From assembly GCF_051900425.1 (NCBI RefSeq), contig NZ_JBHZGK010000011.1:33652-97651 (forward strand): 64,000 nucleotides of DNA. The letters run 5' to 3'. Made by a program: the position numbers and the translations under genes. Under the pieces are notes generated by a model. It was not told the DNA's origin, did not search any database, and worked only from the letters and a program-made list of their open reading frames with translations. Shown one piece after another: positions 7,981 to 16,070 of this stretch; within the stretch, counting starts at the first letter, position 1; each line of letters begins with the position of its first letter. Origin of the DNA: Frateuria_A sp051900425 (GTDB taxonomy: Bacteria; Pseudomonadota; Gammaproteobacteria; Xanthomonadales; Rhodanobacteraceae).

Positions 7981-9270
7981 GGTCGATCGCTGCCGACGCA
8001 GCAACACCATCGCCACCGCCATCCCGAGCACGGCGGTGGCAGCGACGTAGTGAGCCGGCGCCAATACGCCGAAGCGCTTCACCAAGAGCCCGATCAGCGG
8101 CGGCGTGAGCCCGCCGAACAGCGCGTAGGCGACGTTGTACGAGGCCGAAAGCCCGGAAAACCGCACCGCGGGCGGGAACGCCAGCACCATCAGCACGGGC
8201 ACCACGCCGACCACGCCCACGGCAAATCCAGCCAGTGCATACAGCGCAACGAAATGCGTACCGCCCGCCGCCAGGTCCAGGTACAACGCGTATCCGGCCA
8301 CCAGCAACCCGGCCGCGCCGAACAGCAGTGCCCGCGCCGGCCCGATCCGGTCGGACAGGCCGCCGTAGAAAAGGCACCCCACTGCTAGCGCGAACGACGC
8401 CACGTTGTTGCCGAGGAACGCGCGGGCCGCGGCGACGCCAAACGCCGACTGCACCAGCGAAGGCGTCATCAGGATCAACACCACGATCGCCGCAGTGAGC
8501 ATCCAGGTCACCAGCATCGACAGCACCACTGCCGGTCGATGCCGGGCCGCTACCTGCGCCAGCGGCAACCCTGCGACGAGTTCCCGCCGTGCATGCATCG
8601 CCTCGAATACCGGCGTCTCGCTCAGCCAGCGGCGCAGCCAGACGGCCAGGAAGCCGAACACCCCGCCGATCAGGAACGGCAAGCGCCAGCCGTAGTCGAG
8701 CAGCGCCTGCGGCGATAACGACCGGTTGAGGCCTGCGGCGACCAGTGAGCCGATCAGGATGCCCACGGTAAGGCCGGATGTCAGGCTGGCGCAGGCGAAG
8801 CCGATCCGCCGCGGCGGCACGTGCTCGGCGACGAATACCCATGCCCCCGGTACCTCGCCACCCACGGCGATGCCCTGGACCACCCGCAACAGCAACAGCA
8901 GCAGCGGCGCCAGCATGCCGATCTGCGCATACACCGGCAGCAGGCCGATGCCCAGTGTGGGCAACGCCATCAGGAACACGCTCAGCGTGAACATCCGCTT
9001 GCGCCCGAGCTTGTCGCCGTAGTGCGCCATCACGATGCCGCCCAGCGGCCGCGCCAGGTAACCGGCGGCGAAAATGCCGTAGACCTTCACCTGGGCCAGC
9101 CAGGCCAAGCTGTCGGCCGGGAAGAAAAGCTTGCTGAGCGGGATCGCGAAAAACACGAACACCACGAAGTCGTAGAACTCCAGCGCCCCGCCGAGCGCCG
9201 CCAGTGCCAGCGTTCGCAGATCCGAACGTCCGAGGCGACGATCGGTGTTGCCGACGAGGGTCGCGCTCAT
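7975..9270 (-). CDS. MFS transporter, metabolite:H+ symporter (MHS) type
   Basis: A 431-residue, about 12-helix inner-membrane carrier of the major facilitator superfamily. The subfamily signs are ALGGALEFYDFVVFVFFA in helix 1, ARPLGGIVMAHYGDKLGRKRMF for loop 2-3, and RVVQGIAVGGEVPGAWVFVAEH in helix 4. These resemble the MHS group that takes up citrate, shikimate, alpha-ketoglutarate or proline/betaine with protons. Substrate is not predictable. The last codons, CTG TAG, fall inside a REP-like repeat. A 54-residue membrane protein gene starts about 170 bases upstream on the same strand, ending six bases before this start codon, so the two are probably one operon. Confidence 0.92.
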   Translation of the reverse strand: MSATLVGNTDRRLGRSDLRTLALAALGGALEFYDFVVFVFFAIPLSKLFFPADSLAWLAQVKVYGIFAAGYLARPLGGIVMAHYGDKLGRKRMFTLSVFLMALPTLGIGLLPVYAQIGMLAPLLLLLLRVVQGIAVGGEVPGAWVFVAEHVPPRRIGFACASLTSGLTVGILIGSLVAAGLNRSLSPQALLDYGWRLPFLIGGVFGFLAVWLRRWLSETPVFEAMHARRELVAGLPLAQVAARHRPAVVLSMLVTWMLTAAIVVLILMTPSLVQSAFGVAAARAFLGNNVASFALAVGCLFYGGLSDRIGPARALLFGAAGLLVAGYALYLDLAAGGTHFVALYALAGFAVGVVGVVPVLMVLAFPPAVRFSGLSASYNVAYALFGGLTPPLIGLLVKRFGVLAPAHYVAATAVLGMAVAMVLLRRQRSTL

Positions 9271-9276
9271 CGGGTG

Positions 9277-9441
9277 TCAGGCGCGGCGGTTCTTGAACAT
9301 CATGCCGACCCCGAGCGCCACCAGCGCCAGCGGCCACCAGGTGGCGAACAGCTCACCCAGGTGCAGGTCGAAGCCCAGGTTGCGCAACAGGAAAAGCAGG
9401 CCGATGACGATGAGCAGGATGCCGGGCACGCTGGGGCGCAT
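9277..9441 (-). CDS. Small LiaF/LiaI-like transmembrane protein
   Basis: A 54-residue protein with two hydrophobic stretches, GILLIVIGLLFLLRNLGF (about 8-25) and WWPLALVALGVGMMF (about 35-49), closed by a basic tail FKNRRA. The double helix with NLG...WP is the pattern of the LiaI/LiaF transmembrane domain (DUF5668-like) found in cell-envelope stress proteins. The start chosen is the ATG that leads straight into the first helix; the frame is open for 42 more codons upstream but that part is not membrane-like. It stops six bases before the MHS transporter start codon. Its function is not known. Confidence 0.8.
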   Translation of the reverse strand: MRPSVPGILLIVIGLLFLLRNLGFDLHLGELFATWWPLALVALGVGMMFKNRRA

Positions 9442-9506
9442 CGGTTTTCTCGCAGGAAAGGAAGCGGCCACTGTGCGCATGCCGCCGGCGCCCGTCAACG
9501 TGCTGT

Positions 9507-10466
9507 TCAAGCCTGGGCGAACGGAAAGGCCAGCACGTCGGCAATCGTATCGGTACCGGCCAGGCACATCAGCAGCCGTTCGACGCCCAGCGCCACACCG
9601 GCGCAGTCGGGCATCGCGTCGAGTACCGCCAGAAGGTTCGCGTCCATCGGCACCTCGCGCAGTCCGCGGGCGCGGCGCACGACGTTGTCGCGTTCGAAGC
9701 GGGCACGCTGTTCGGCCGCGTCATTGAGTTCGTGATAGCCGTTGGCCAGCTCATGGGGACCGAGGTAGAGCTCGAAGCGCTCGGCCACCGGCGGATCGTC
9801 GTGGCGGATCCGGGCCAGCGCGCACTGGCTCGCCGGGTAGTCGTGGATGACCGTGATGCGATCGCGCGGAAAATCCGGCTGCAGGCGGTGCGTGATGAGC
9901 AGGTCCAGCCAGTCGTCGCGCGTCAGTCCTTCCGGGTCGACGGAGGATTCGCCCAGCGCCTGCCGAAGTGCGTCGAGCGCTGCAGTGAGCGGGTCCAGAC
10001 CCAGCTTGTCCAGGAACAGCTCCCGATAGCTGCACACCCGCACTTCGGCGCGGCGCCCGACGAGGGCGAGCGCCGCCTGTACCAGGTCCTCCACCTCCCT
10101 TGCCAGGCGCCCGTGGTCCCAGCCGACCCGGTACCACTCCAGCATGGTGAACTCGGGATTGTGCCGCCCACCCGCCTCGCCGTTGCGGAAAACCCGGCCC
10201 AGCTCGTAGCAATCGCCCACGCCGGCAGCGAGCAGACGCTTCAAGGGGTACTCGGGGGACGTGCGCAACCAACGCTCGGGCGTGCCGGCATCGACGTGGC
10301 CACGAAAGGTCGTGGTGAAGCTCTGGATGTTCGGTTCGGTATTGCCGGCCGCCGACAGGATGGGCGTCTCCACCTCCAGTACGCCGCGTTCGAAGAAGAA
10401 GGTTCTCAGCAGCCGGTAAAGTTCGGCACGCAGGCGCAAGGCCGCTTGTGGCGGGCAGGTATTCAT
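9507..10466 (-). CDS. epmA: Elongation factor P--(R)-beta-lysine ligase
   Basis: A 319-residue paralogue of the class II lysyl-tRNA synthetase catalytic core, lacking the anticodon-binding domain (EpmA/GenX/PoxA). It attaches beta-lysine to elongation factor P, helping ribosomes through polyproline. Visible features are ETPILSAAGNTEPNIQSF near residue 35, the class II motif 2 region FRNGEAGGRHNPEFTMLEWYR, and motif 3 GVALGVERLLM near the C-terminus. Its start overlaps the stop of the VOC gene by four bases (ATGA), so it is the last gene of ligA-VOC-epmA. The partner epmB and efp are not in the window. Confidence 0.95.
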   Translation of the reverse strand: MNTCPPQAALRLRAELYRLLRTFFFERGVLEVETPILSAAGNTEPNIQSFTTTFRGHVDAGTPERWLRTSPEYPLKRLLAAGVGDCYELGRVFRNGEAGGRHNPEFTMLEWYRVGWDHGRLAREVEDLVQAALALVGRRAEVRVCSYRELFLDKLGLDPLTAALDALRQALGESSVDPEGLTRDDWLDLLITHRLQPDFPRDRITVIHDYPASQCALARIRHDDPPVAERFELYLGPHELANGYHELNDAAEQRARFERDNVVRRARGLREVPMDANLLAVLDAMPDCAGVALGVERLLMCLAGTDTIADVLAFPFAQA

Positions 10467-10855
10467 CGGGGCCAGCCGCCTCGATGCAGCACCACGCGAC
10501 CGCCTTCCGCGTCAGCGAACGTACGCCCGTTCCTCTCCCAGAACGGATTGGCGTTCTGCACGACGGTAAAGCCTGCCGCGAGCATCGCTCGGCAGCGGGC
10601 GGCCCAGCCTTCCTCGTCCTCCAGATAGAAGACCAGCAGTTGCTCCTCGGGCGGCGACGGTGCAGGCGGTGCCCCGTGATCGTGGATGAACTCCAGGTGG
10701 TAGGCCCCCTTCGGATGTCCGAGGATCACGCCGTCGAAACCGTCGTGGCCACGAAAGGTCGAAAGCACTTCGAGGCCGAGGCCGCCGACGTACTGCGCGC
10801 CGATGGCGTCGATGTCCCGGCACGCCCGAGCAACGCGCATCACCGGGCCCTTCAT
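10463..10855 (-). CDS. VOC (glyoxalase/bleomycin-resistance) family protein
   Basis: A 130-residue single VOC module with the usual beta-alpha-beta-beta-beta repeats: RVARACRDIDAIGAQYVGGLGLEVL, then GAYHLEFIHDHG, and a second half AMLAAGFTVVQNANPFWERNGRTFADAEGGRVVL. His and Glu residues in HLEF and a late acidic residue could bind a divalent metal. The start ATG overlaps the ligA stop (ATGA), and its own stop overlaps epmA in the same way, so it is translationally chained between a DNA ligase and a translation-factor modifier. The reaction is unknown; the resemblance to YycE-like proteins is by eye only. Confidence 0.85.
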   Translation of the reverse strand: MKGPVMRVARACRDIDAIGAQYVGGLGLEVLSTFRGHDGFDGVILGHPKGAYHLEFIHDHGAPPAPSPPEEQLLVFYLEDEEGWAARCRAMLAAGFTVVQNANPFWERNGRTFADAEGGRVVLHRGGWPR

Positions 10856-13233
10856 GGCGTGTCGTGCCCGGCCAGCATCGCCAGCAGTTGCGCCTCGTCC
10901 CATACCGGCACGCCGAGCTCCTGCGCCTTGTCGAGCTTGGAACCGGCCGCCTCGCCGGCCACCACGAACGAGGTTTTCTTCGAGACGGAACCGGCCACCT
11001 TGGCGCCCAGCGCCTCCAGCCGCTGCTTGGCCTCGTCACGGCTCAGGGTCGGGAGCGTACCGGTGAGCACGACGGTCTGGCCTTCCAGCGGTGCGGCGGT
11101 ACCCCGGGACTGTGGCACGGCGGCCAGCAGCCGCTGGATGGCGGCCTCGGCTTCGCGCAGCAGCGCCAGGTGGGTTTGGTCAGCCAGGAAAGCCGCCAGG
11201 TTCGTGGCGGCAGCCTGCGGCAGGCCGTGGGTGATCCATTGCGCTTCCCCGGCCGCGAGCAGGCGCTCGAGGGTTGGGAAGTGCTCGACCAGCAGTTGCG
11301 TGCTCTTCGGTCCAAGCTTGGACACCTTCGCGTGATCGAGCAGCGCGGCCAGTCCCAGCCTTTCGCGCAGGCGCGGCGAGGGGGCCGCCTCGTCACTGAA
11401 GGTGATGCCGGCGGCCAGCAGCGCGTCGACCACCCGCTGGTTGCCTTCCTGCGCGAAAAACCCGGCAATCGAAGCGGCCACTTCCTCGCCGATGTCCGGC
11501 AGCACGCGCAGCACGGCGGCCGGCATGCTGCGGACCCTCTCCAGGCTGCCCAGCCAGGTCGCCAGCGTGCGCGCCGTGCTTTCGCCGATGTGCATGATGC
11601 CCAGCGCGAACAGGAACCGTGGCAGCGTGGTGCGCCGGCTGGCGTCGATGCCCTCGACCAGGTTCTCGGCCCACTTGGTGGCGATCTTGCCGGCCTTGAC
11701 CGTCTCCGGCGTGGTGCCCTCGCGCTCGTCGATCGCCTGCTTCATGGCGACGAAGCGCTCGACCGTGAGCTGGTACAGGTCGGCCGGCGTGCGCACCATG
11801 TCCAGTTCGACCAGTGCATCGACGAAGCGGGTTCCCAGGCCTTCGATGTCCATCGCGCGGCGCGAGGCAAAGTGGATCAGGGCCTCCTTGCGCTGCGCCG
11901 GGCAGACCAGCCCGCCACTGCAACGCCAGGCGGCCTCCCCTTCCTCGCGCATCAACGCCGAGCCGCATACCGGGCAGTGCGCCGGCATCGTCCAGGGGTG
12001 GGTGCCGGCCGGGCGGCGTTCGGTCTGCACGCGCACGACCTCGGGGATCACGTCGCCGGCGCGGCGCACGATCACCGTGTCGCCCACGCGTACGTCCAGC
12101 CGCGCGATCTGGTCGGCGTTGTGCAGGGTCGCGTTGGTGACGGTGACGCCCGCCACCTGCACGGGCCTGAGGCGCGCGACCGGCGTCGCCGCGCCGGTTC
12201 GGCCGATCTGGATCTCGATCGCCTCGACCTCGGTGCTCTGCTCCTGCGCCGGGAACTTGTGCGCAATGGCCCAGCGCGGCGCGCGCGAGACGAACCCCAT
12301 CTCGCGCTGGCCCGCGTAATCGTCGAGCTTGTAGACCACGCCGTCGATGTCGTACGGCAGTTCGGCGCGCTTTGCGCCGATGCGCTGGTAGTAGGCGATG
12401 AGCCCATCGAACCCGCGCGCCACGTCCGCCTCCGGCGAGACCGGGAAGCCCCATTCGCGCAGTCGCGCCAGCGTCTGCGAATGGGTGGCCGGCAGCTCGC
12501 CGCCTTCGACCACGCCGACCGCGTAGGCGAAGAAGCTCAACCGGCGTTTCGCGGTGATCGCCGCGTCCAGCTGGCGCAGCGAACCCGCCGCGCCGTTGCG
12601 CGGGTTGGCCAGCGGTCTTTCGCCGTGCGTGCGGGCGTACGCGTTGAAGGCCTCGAAATCCTTGTGCAGCATGATTACTTCGCCGCGCACCTCCAGCACC
12701 CGCGGCCAGCCGGTGCCGCGCAACCTCAGCGGGATCGCCCGCACGGTGCGCAGGTTCGCCGTGACGTCCTCGCCGGTTTCGCCGTCGCCACGCGTGGCAC
12801 CCTGGACGAACACGCCCTGCTCGTAGCGCAGGCTGATCGCCAGACCATCCAGCTTCGGTTCGACCGAGAACACCGGTTCGCGCCGATCCAGCGCCTGCTC
12901 GACGCGCCGTTCGAACTCGACAATTTCGCGGAAACGCTCGCGCTCGCTGTCGCCTTCCTGCTCGAAGGCGTTGCCGAGCGACAACATCGGCAAGGCGTGG
13001 CGCACCTCGGCGAAGCCGCCACGCGCGCGGGCGCCCACACGGCGGGTGGGCGAATCGGCCGTGACCAGCTCCGGATGGGCGGCCTCCAGCGCCTCCAGTT
13101 CGCGCATCAGGCGGTCGTACTCGGCGTCGGTGATGTCGGCGTCGTCGAGGACGTGGTAGCGGTAGTTCGCCTGCTCGATCCGCTCGCGCAGTTCGGCGGC
13201 CCGGGCCTGCCAGTCGGAAGTGTTCGGATGCAT
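10852..13233 (-). CDS. ligA: NAD+-dependent DNA ligase
   Basis: Seals nicks during replication and repair using NAD+. The protein is 793 residues, clearly longer than E. coli LigA (671) but like other Xanthomonadales. In order: the Ia domain with YRYHVLDDADITDAEYD, the nucleotidyltransferase domain with the AMP-accepting Lys in EPKLDG, the OB fold, a four-Cys zinc finger (CPVC...CSGGLVC), helix-hairpin-helix repeats, and a C-terminal BRCT domain (TVVLTGTLPTLSRDEAK). ATG 13233 (MHPNTSDWQ) fits the family; the frame continues upstream without a better site. It is the first gene of ligA-VOC-epmA. Confidence 0.97.
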   Translation of the reverse strand: MHPNTSDWQARAAELRERIEQANYRYHVLDDADITDAEYDRLMRELEALEAAHPELVTADSPTRRVGARARGGFAEVRHALPMLSLGNAFEQEGDSERERFREIVEFERRVEQALDRREPVFSVEPKLDGLAISLRYEQGVFVQGATRGDGETGEDVTANLRTVRAIPLRLRGTGWPRVLEVRGEVIMLHKDFEAFNAYARTHGERPLANPRNGAAGSLRQLDAAITAKRRLSFFAYAVGVVEGGELPATHSQTLARLREWGFPVSPEADVARGFDGLIAYYQRIGAKRAELPYDIDGVVYKLDDYAGQREMGFVSRAPRWAIAHKFPAQEQSTEVEAIEIQIGRTGAATPVARLRPVQVAGVTVTNATLHNADQIARLDVRVGDTVIVRRAGDVIPEVVRVQTERRPAGTHPWTMPAHCPVCGSALMREEGEAAWRCSGGLVCPAQRKEALIHFASRRAMDIEGLGTRFVDALVELDMVRTPADLYQLTVERFVAMKQAIDEREGTTPETVKAGKIATKWAENLVEGIDASRRTTLPRFLFALGIMHIGESTARTLATWLGSLERVRSMPAAVLRVLPDIGEEVAASIAGFFAQEGNQRVVDALLAAGITFSDEAAPSPRLRERLGLAALLDHAKVSKLGPKSTQLLVEHFPTLERLLAAGEAQWITHGLPQAAATNLAAFLADQTHLALLREAEAAIQRLLAAVPQSRGTAAPLEGQTVVLTGTLPTLSRDEAKQRLEALGAKVAGSVSKKTSFVVAGEAAGSKLDKAQELGVPVWDEAQLLAMLAGHDTP

Positions 13234-13349
13234 GGCGGGAGTGTAGCGACAGGCCCATCGACGCGGCACGTCGCCGCTAAGGAAGCCGAAAGGACACCGC
13301 GCTAGCGTGCCGGTGCCGACGGCCCAGAACCGCCGCGGGAGAAAAGCTC

Positions 13350-13967
13350 ATGCGCCCGTTCCGATGGTTTGCCTGCCTGCTTTTCCTGGTCTGCGGCACC
13401 GCCGTCGCCAACGGCGGGCCGCTCGGTATCGACCACCGGCTGCACTACGACAACGCCGGCATCTGGAAGCGCAGCAACCAGAAGGTCCTGCTGTACGGCA
13501 GCATCGTCACGGTCGGCGCCGGCGCCATCGCCTTCGGCGACGACAACAAGCTGGGCGACACCTTCTGGCGGTCGGTCGATGCCATGGTCATCACCGGCGT
13601 GGGCACCCAGGCGCTGAAGTACACCTTCCGCCGCGAGCGCCCCTCGCAGACGGACGACCCGAACCGCTTCTTCACGCACGGCCAGAGCTTTCCCAGCGGC
13701 GAGGTCGCCGCGCTTTCCGCCGCCGTCACGCCCTTCATCGCCAATTACGGCGACGAGCACCCGGCCGTCTATGCGCTGGCCCTGCTGCCCGCCTATGACG
13801 CCGTGGCGCGCATGAAAGTCCATGCCCACTGGCAGAGCGACGTGCTGGTTGGCGCGCTGGTCGGTACCGGCGTCGGCCTGTGGGCCAGTCGGCGCGATTC
13901 GCCGCTGATCGTCGGCTGGCTACCGGGCGGGTTCAGCGTAGGCTACGTGCACCACTTCAAACCGTAG
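13350..13967 (+). CDS. PAP2-superfamily protein with altered catalytic motif
   Basis: A 205-residue exported or membrane-anchored PAP2/acid-phosphatase-like protein. A signal peptide (RPFRWFACLLFLVCGTAVA) covers residues 1-20. Motif C1 is intact (Lys90 and R97-P98 in KYTFRRERP). Motif C2 reads PSGE at 115-118, where active enzymes have PSGH. C3 reads A153-R154...H160...D164, so the usual Ser is Ala but the nucleophile His and the Asp remain. Phosphatase activity may therefore be weak, altered or absent. It stands alone on the plus strand, diverging from ligA and converging on rnk. Confidence 0.85.
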   Translation: MRPFRWFACLLFLVCGTAVANGGPLGIDHRLHYDNAGIWKRSNQKVLLYGSIVTVGAGAIAFGDDNKLGDTFWRSVDAMVITGVGTQALKYTFRRERPSQTDDPNRFFTHGQSFPSGEVAALSAAVTPFIANYGDEHPAVYALALLPAYDAVARMKVHAHWQSDVLVGALVGTGVGLWASRRDSPLIVGWLPGGFSVGYVHHFKP

Positions 13968-13986
13968 GCGGGACCTGCGCCGGCCC

Positions 13987-14394
13987 TCAGCGATGAAGGT
14001 GCCCGGAAGCCTCCGGCTGGTAGTCGATCTCCATGACGCGCAGGTGCCGTGGCCGGCCGCCGGGCATCGGCCAGTCGATCTCCTGGCCGCGCGCCAGTCC
14101 CAGCAGCGCGCTGCCCACGGGAGCGAGGACAGACACGGTGCCGGGCTTGCCGGCCGCGCCCGGATACACCAGCGACATCGTGATGCGCTCGCCGGTCCCT
14201 TCCTCGCTGAAGGTCACCGTGGAATTCATCGTGACCACGTCGGCCGGCATGTCGCCCGGTTCCCGTACTTCCGCCCGATCCAGTTCCGCACGCAGCGACG
14301 CGTGTTGCTGTGCTTCACCGGCCGGCAGCCGATCGAGCATGTTCTCGATGCGTTCGACATCCAGACGGGAAAGGACGATGGCGGGCCGGCTCAT
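13987..14394 (-). CDS. rnk: Nucleoside diphosphate kinase regulator (GreA/GreB-domain)
   Basis: A 135-residue Rnk-type protein. It has a short N-terminal coiled region (VLSRLDVERIENMLDRL) instead of the long Gre coiled coil, followed by a GreA/GreB C-terminal FKBP-like domain: VTMNSTVTFSEEGTGERITMSLVYPGAA and SVLAPVGSALLGLARGQEIDWPMPGG. Rnk binds RNA polymerase near the secondary channel and affects NTP pools and alginate in Pseudomonas. The ATG at 14394 matches the family start; codons before it read through the intergenic region. It is divergent from the MdtD-like exporter gene. Confidence 0.92.
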   Translation of the reverse strand: MSRPAIVLSRLDVERIENMLDRLPAGEAQQHASLRAELDRAEVREPGDMPADVVTMNSTVTFSEEGTGERITMSLVYPGAAGKPGTVSVLAPVGSALLGLARGQEIDWPMPGGRPRHLRVMEIDYQPEASGHLHR

Positions 14395-14574
14395 GGGGTT
14401 CTCCACGGAAAAAACCGGCGACGTGCCGGCAGGTCGGGACAGGCGAAAAGGTGCTGCGCAAAAAGCGCGGGCTTCTCCCCGGAATCTGGTGACGCCGGCG
14501 CAAAAACGCAAGCCCGCCACGGACCGGCGATGATGCATGCACCGAATGCACCCGGGCCCGTATCATGCGCCCCC

Positions 14575-16020
14575 ATGCCGAACGACGCCGTCACGCCCGC
14601 CCCTCCCCTGCACGCGGGCGAGCCGGTCGAGGCGTCCTCGCGCGAGCGCTATCGCGGCCTGATCTGGCTGGTTTCGGCGGCGTTCTTCATGCAGGCGCTG
14701 GATTCGACCATCGTCAACACCGCAGTGCCCGCCATGGCCGAGGCACTCGGCGTCACGCCGCTGGGCATGCGCAGCGCGCTCACCAGCTACGTCCTGACGC
14801 TGGCGATCCTGATCCCGGCCAGTCCCTGGCTGTGTGACCGCTTCGGCACCCGCAAGGTGTTCGGCGCCGCGATCGCGGTGTTTGGCGTGGGGTCGCTGTT
14901 CTGCGGCGTTTCCCAGACGTTGCCCCAGCTGGTGGCCGCGCGCGTGATGCAGGGCGTCGGCGGCGCGGCACTGATGCCGGTCGGCCGCTACGTGCTGGTG
15001 CGCAGCATCGCCAGGCGGGAGTTCGTGGCGGTGATGAGTACGGTGGCTACCTTCGGCCTGCTCGGCTCGGTGCTGGGGCCGCTGCTGGGCGGTGCGCTGG
15101 TCGAGTTCACGTCGTGGCGGCTGATCTTCCTGATCAACGTGCCGGTCGGCATCTGCGGGCTGTGGATGAACAAGCAGGACATGCCCGAGTACCGCATGCA
15201 GCACGCCAACCGCTTCGACCTGCCGGGCTTCCTGCTGTTCGCCGCCGCTTCGGCGCTGTTGCTGACCGCCTCCGAGCTGGTCGGCGCCGAGCACGTGGCG
15301 TGGTCGCGCATCGGCGAGTGCACGGCGCTGGCGCTGCTGACCGGCGTCATCTATGTCTGGCACAGCCGGCGCACCGCGTTCCCGGTGGCCGACCTCTCGC
15401 TGCTGAAGGTGCGCAGCGTGTGGGTGGCGCTGGCCGGCAACCTGTTCACCCGGCTGGGCATCTCCGGCATGTTCCTGCTGCTGGTGCTGTTCCTGCAGGT
15501 CGGCTGCGGCTGGTCGGCACTGATGGCGGGCCTGATGATGGTGCCGCAGGCGCTCGGTTCGATCAGTGCCAAGTGGATCGTCAACCGCGCGCTGGCCAGG
15601 CTCGGATACCGTCGCCTGCTGCTGGGCAACACCCTGATCGTGGCGGTGCTGCTTGCCTCGTTCGCGTTGTTCGGCCGCACCACGCCGATCTGGGTGATCG
15701 CACCGATGGTGCTCCTGTACGGCGGTTTCGCCGGCATGCAATACACCGCGATGAACACGCTGATCTACCACGACCTGGACATCAGGCACGCCTCGATGGC
15801 CTCGTCGATGGCTTCCACGGCGCAGTACCTGTCGATGAGCTTCGGTATCGCGCTCGCCACGCTGCTGATGGAGTGGCTGCTGCAAGGCCACGCGCATTCG
15901 GATTACGTCGCCGCGTTCCGCTGGACGGTGCTGATCCTGGCGGTGGTCACCGCATCGGCCAGCCGTGTGTTCGGGCGGCTCAGCGCCGACCGTCCGGCGC
16001 GCAGGGAAGTGCCGGCCTGA
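14575..16020 (+). CDS. DHA2-family MFS exporter, MdtD-like
   Basis: A 481-residue, 13-14-helix proton-driven exporter. FFMQALDSTIVNTAVPAMAEALG in helix 1, the long SYVLTLAILIPASPWLCDRFGTRKVF loop region and the antiport motif RVMQGVGGAALMPVGR closely follow E. coli MdtD (YegB), as does LGYRRLLLGN later on. The protein sits in the inner membrane; drugs or small organic acids are typical for the family but the substrate is unknown. ATG 14575 was selected because the preceding open stretch overlaps the divergent rnk gene and its leader. No adjacent membrane-fusion or outer-membrane partner is seen, which argues against a three-part pump. Confidence 0.92.
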   Translation: MPNDAVTPAPPLHAGEPVEASSRERYRGLIWLVSAAFFMQALDSTIVNTAVPAMAEALGVTPLGMRSALTSYVLTLAILIPASPWLCDRFGTRKVFGAAIAVFGVGSLFCGVSQTLPQLVAARVMQGVGGAALMPVGRYVLVRSIARREFVAVMSTVATFGLLGSVLGPLLGGALVEFTSWRLIFLINVPVGICGLWMNKQDMPEYRMQHANRFDLPGFLLFAAASALLLTASELVGAEHVAWSRIGECTALALLTGVIYVWHSRRTAFPVADLSLLKVRSVWVALAGNLFTRLGISGMFLLLVLFLQVGCGWSALMAGLMMVPQALGSISAKWIVNRALARLGYRRLLLGNTLIVAVLLASFALFGRTTPIWVIAPMVLLYGGFAGMQYTAMNTLIYHDLDIRHASMASSMASTAQYLSMSFGIALATLLMEWLLQGHAHSDYVAAFRWTVLILAVVTASASRVFGRLSADRPARREVPA

Positions 16021-16070
16021 GGACGGCGCGCGCCTGATAGGCTTGGCGGGCGTTTTCCAGGAAGCCCTCC

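Noticed and set aside
10864..13305. Plus-strand open frame of about 810 codons opposite ligA
   Set aside because: Exact antisense of ligA with no domain of its own.
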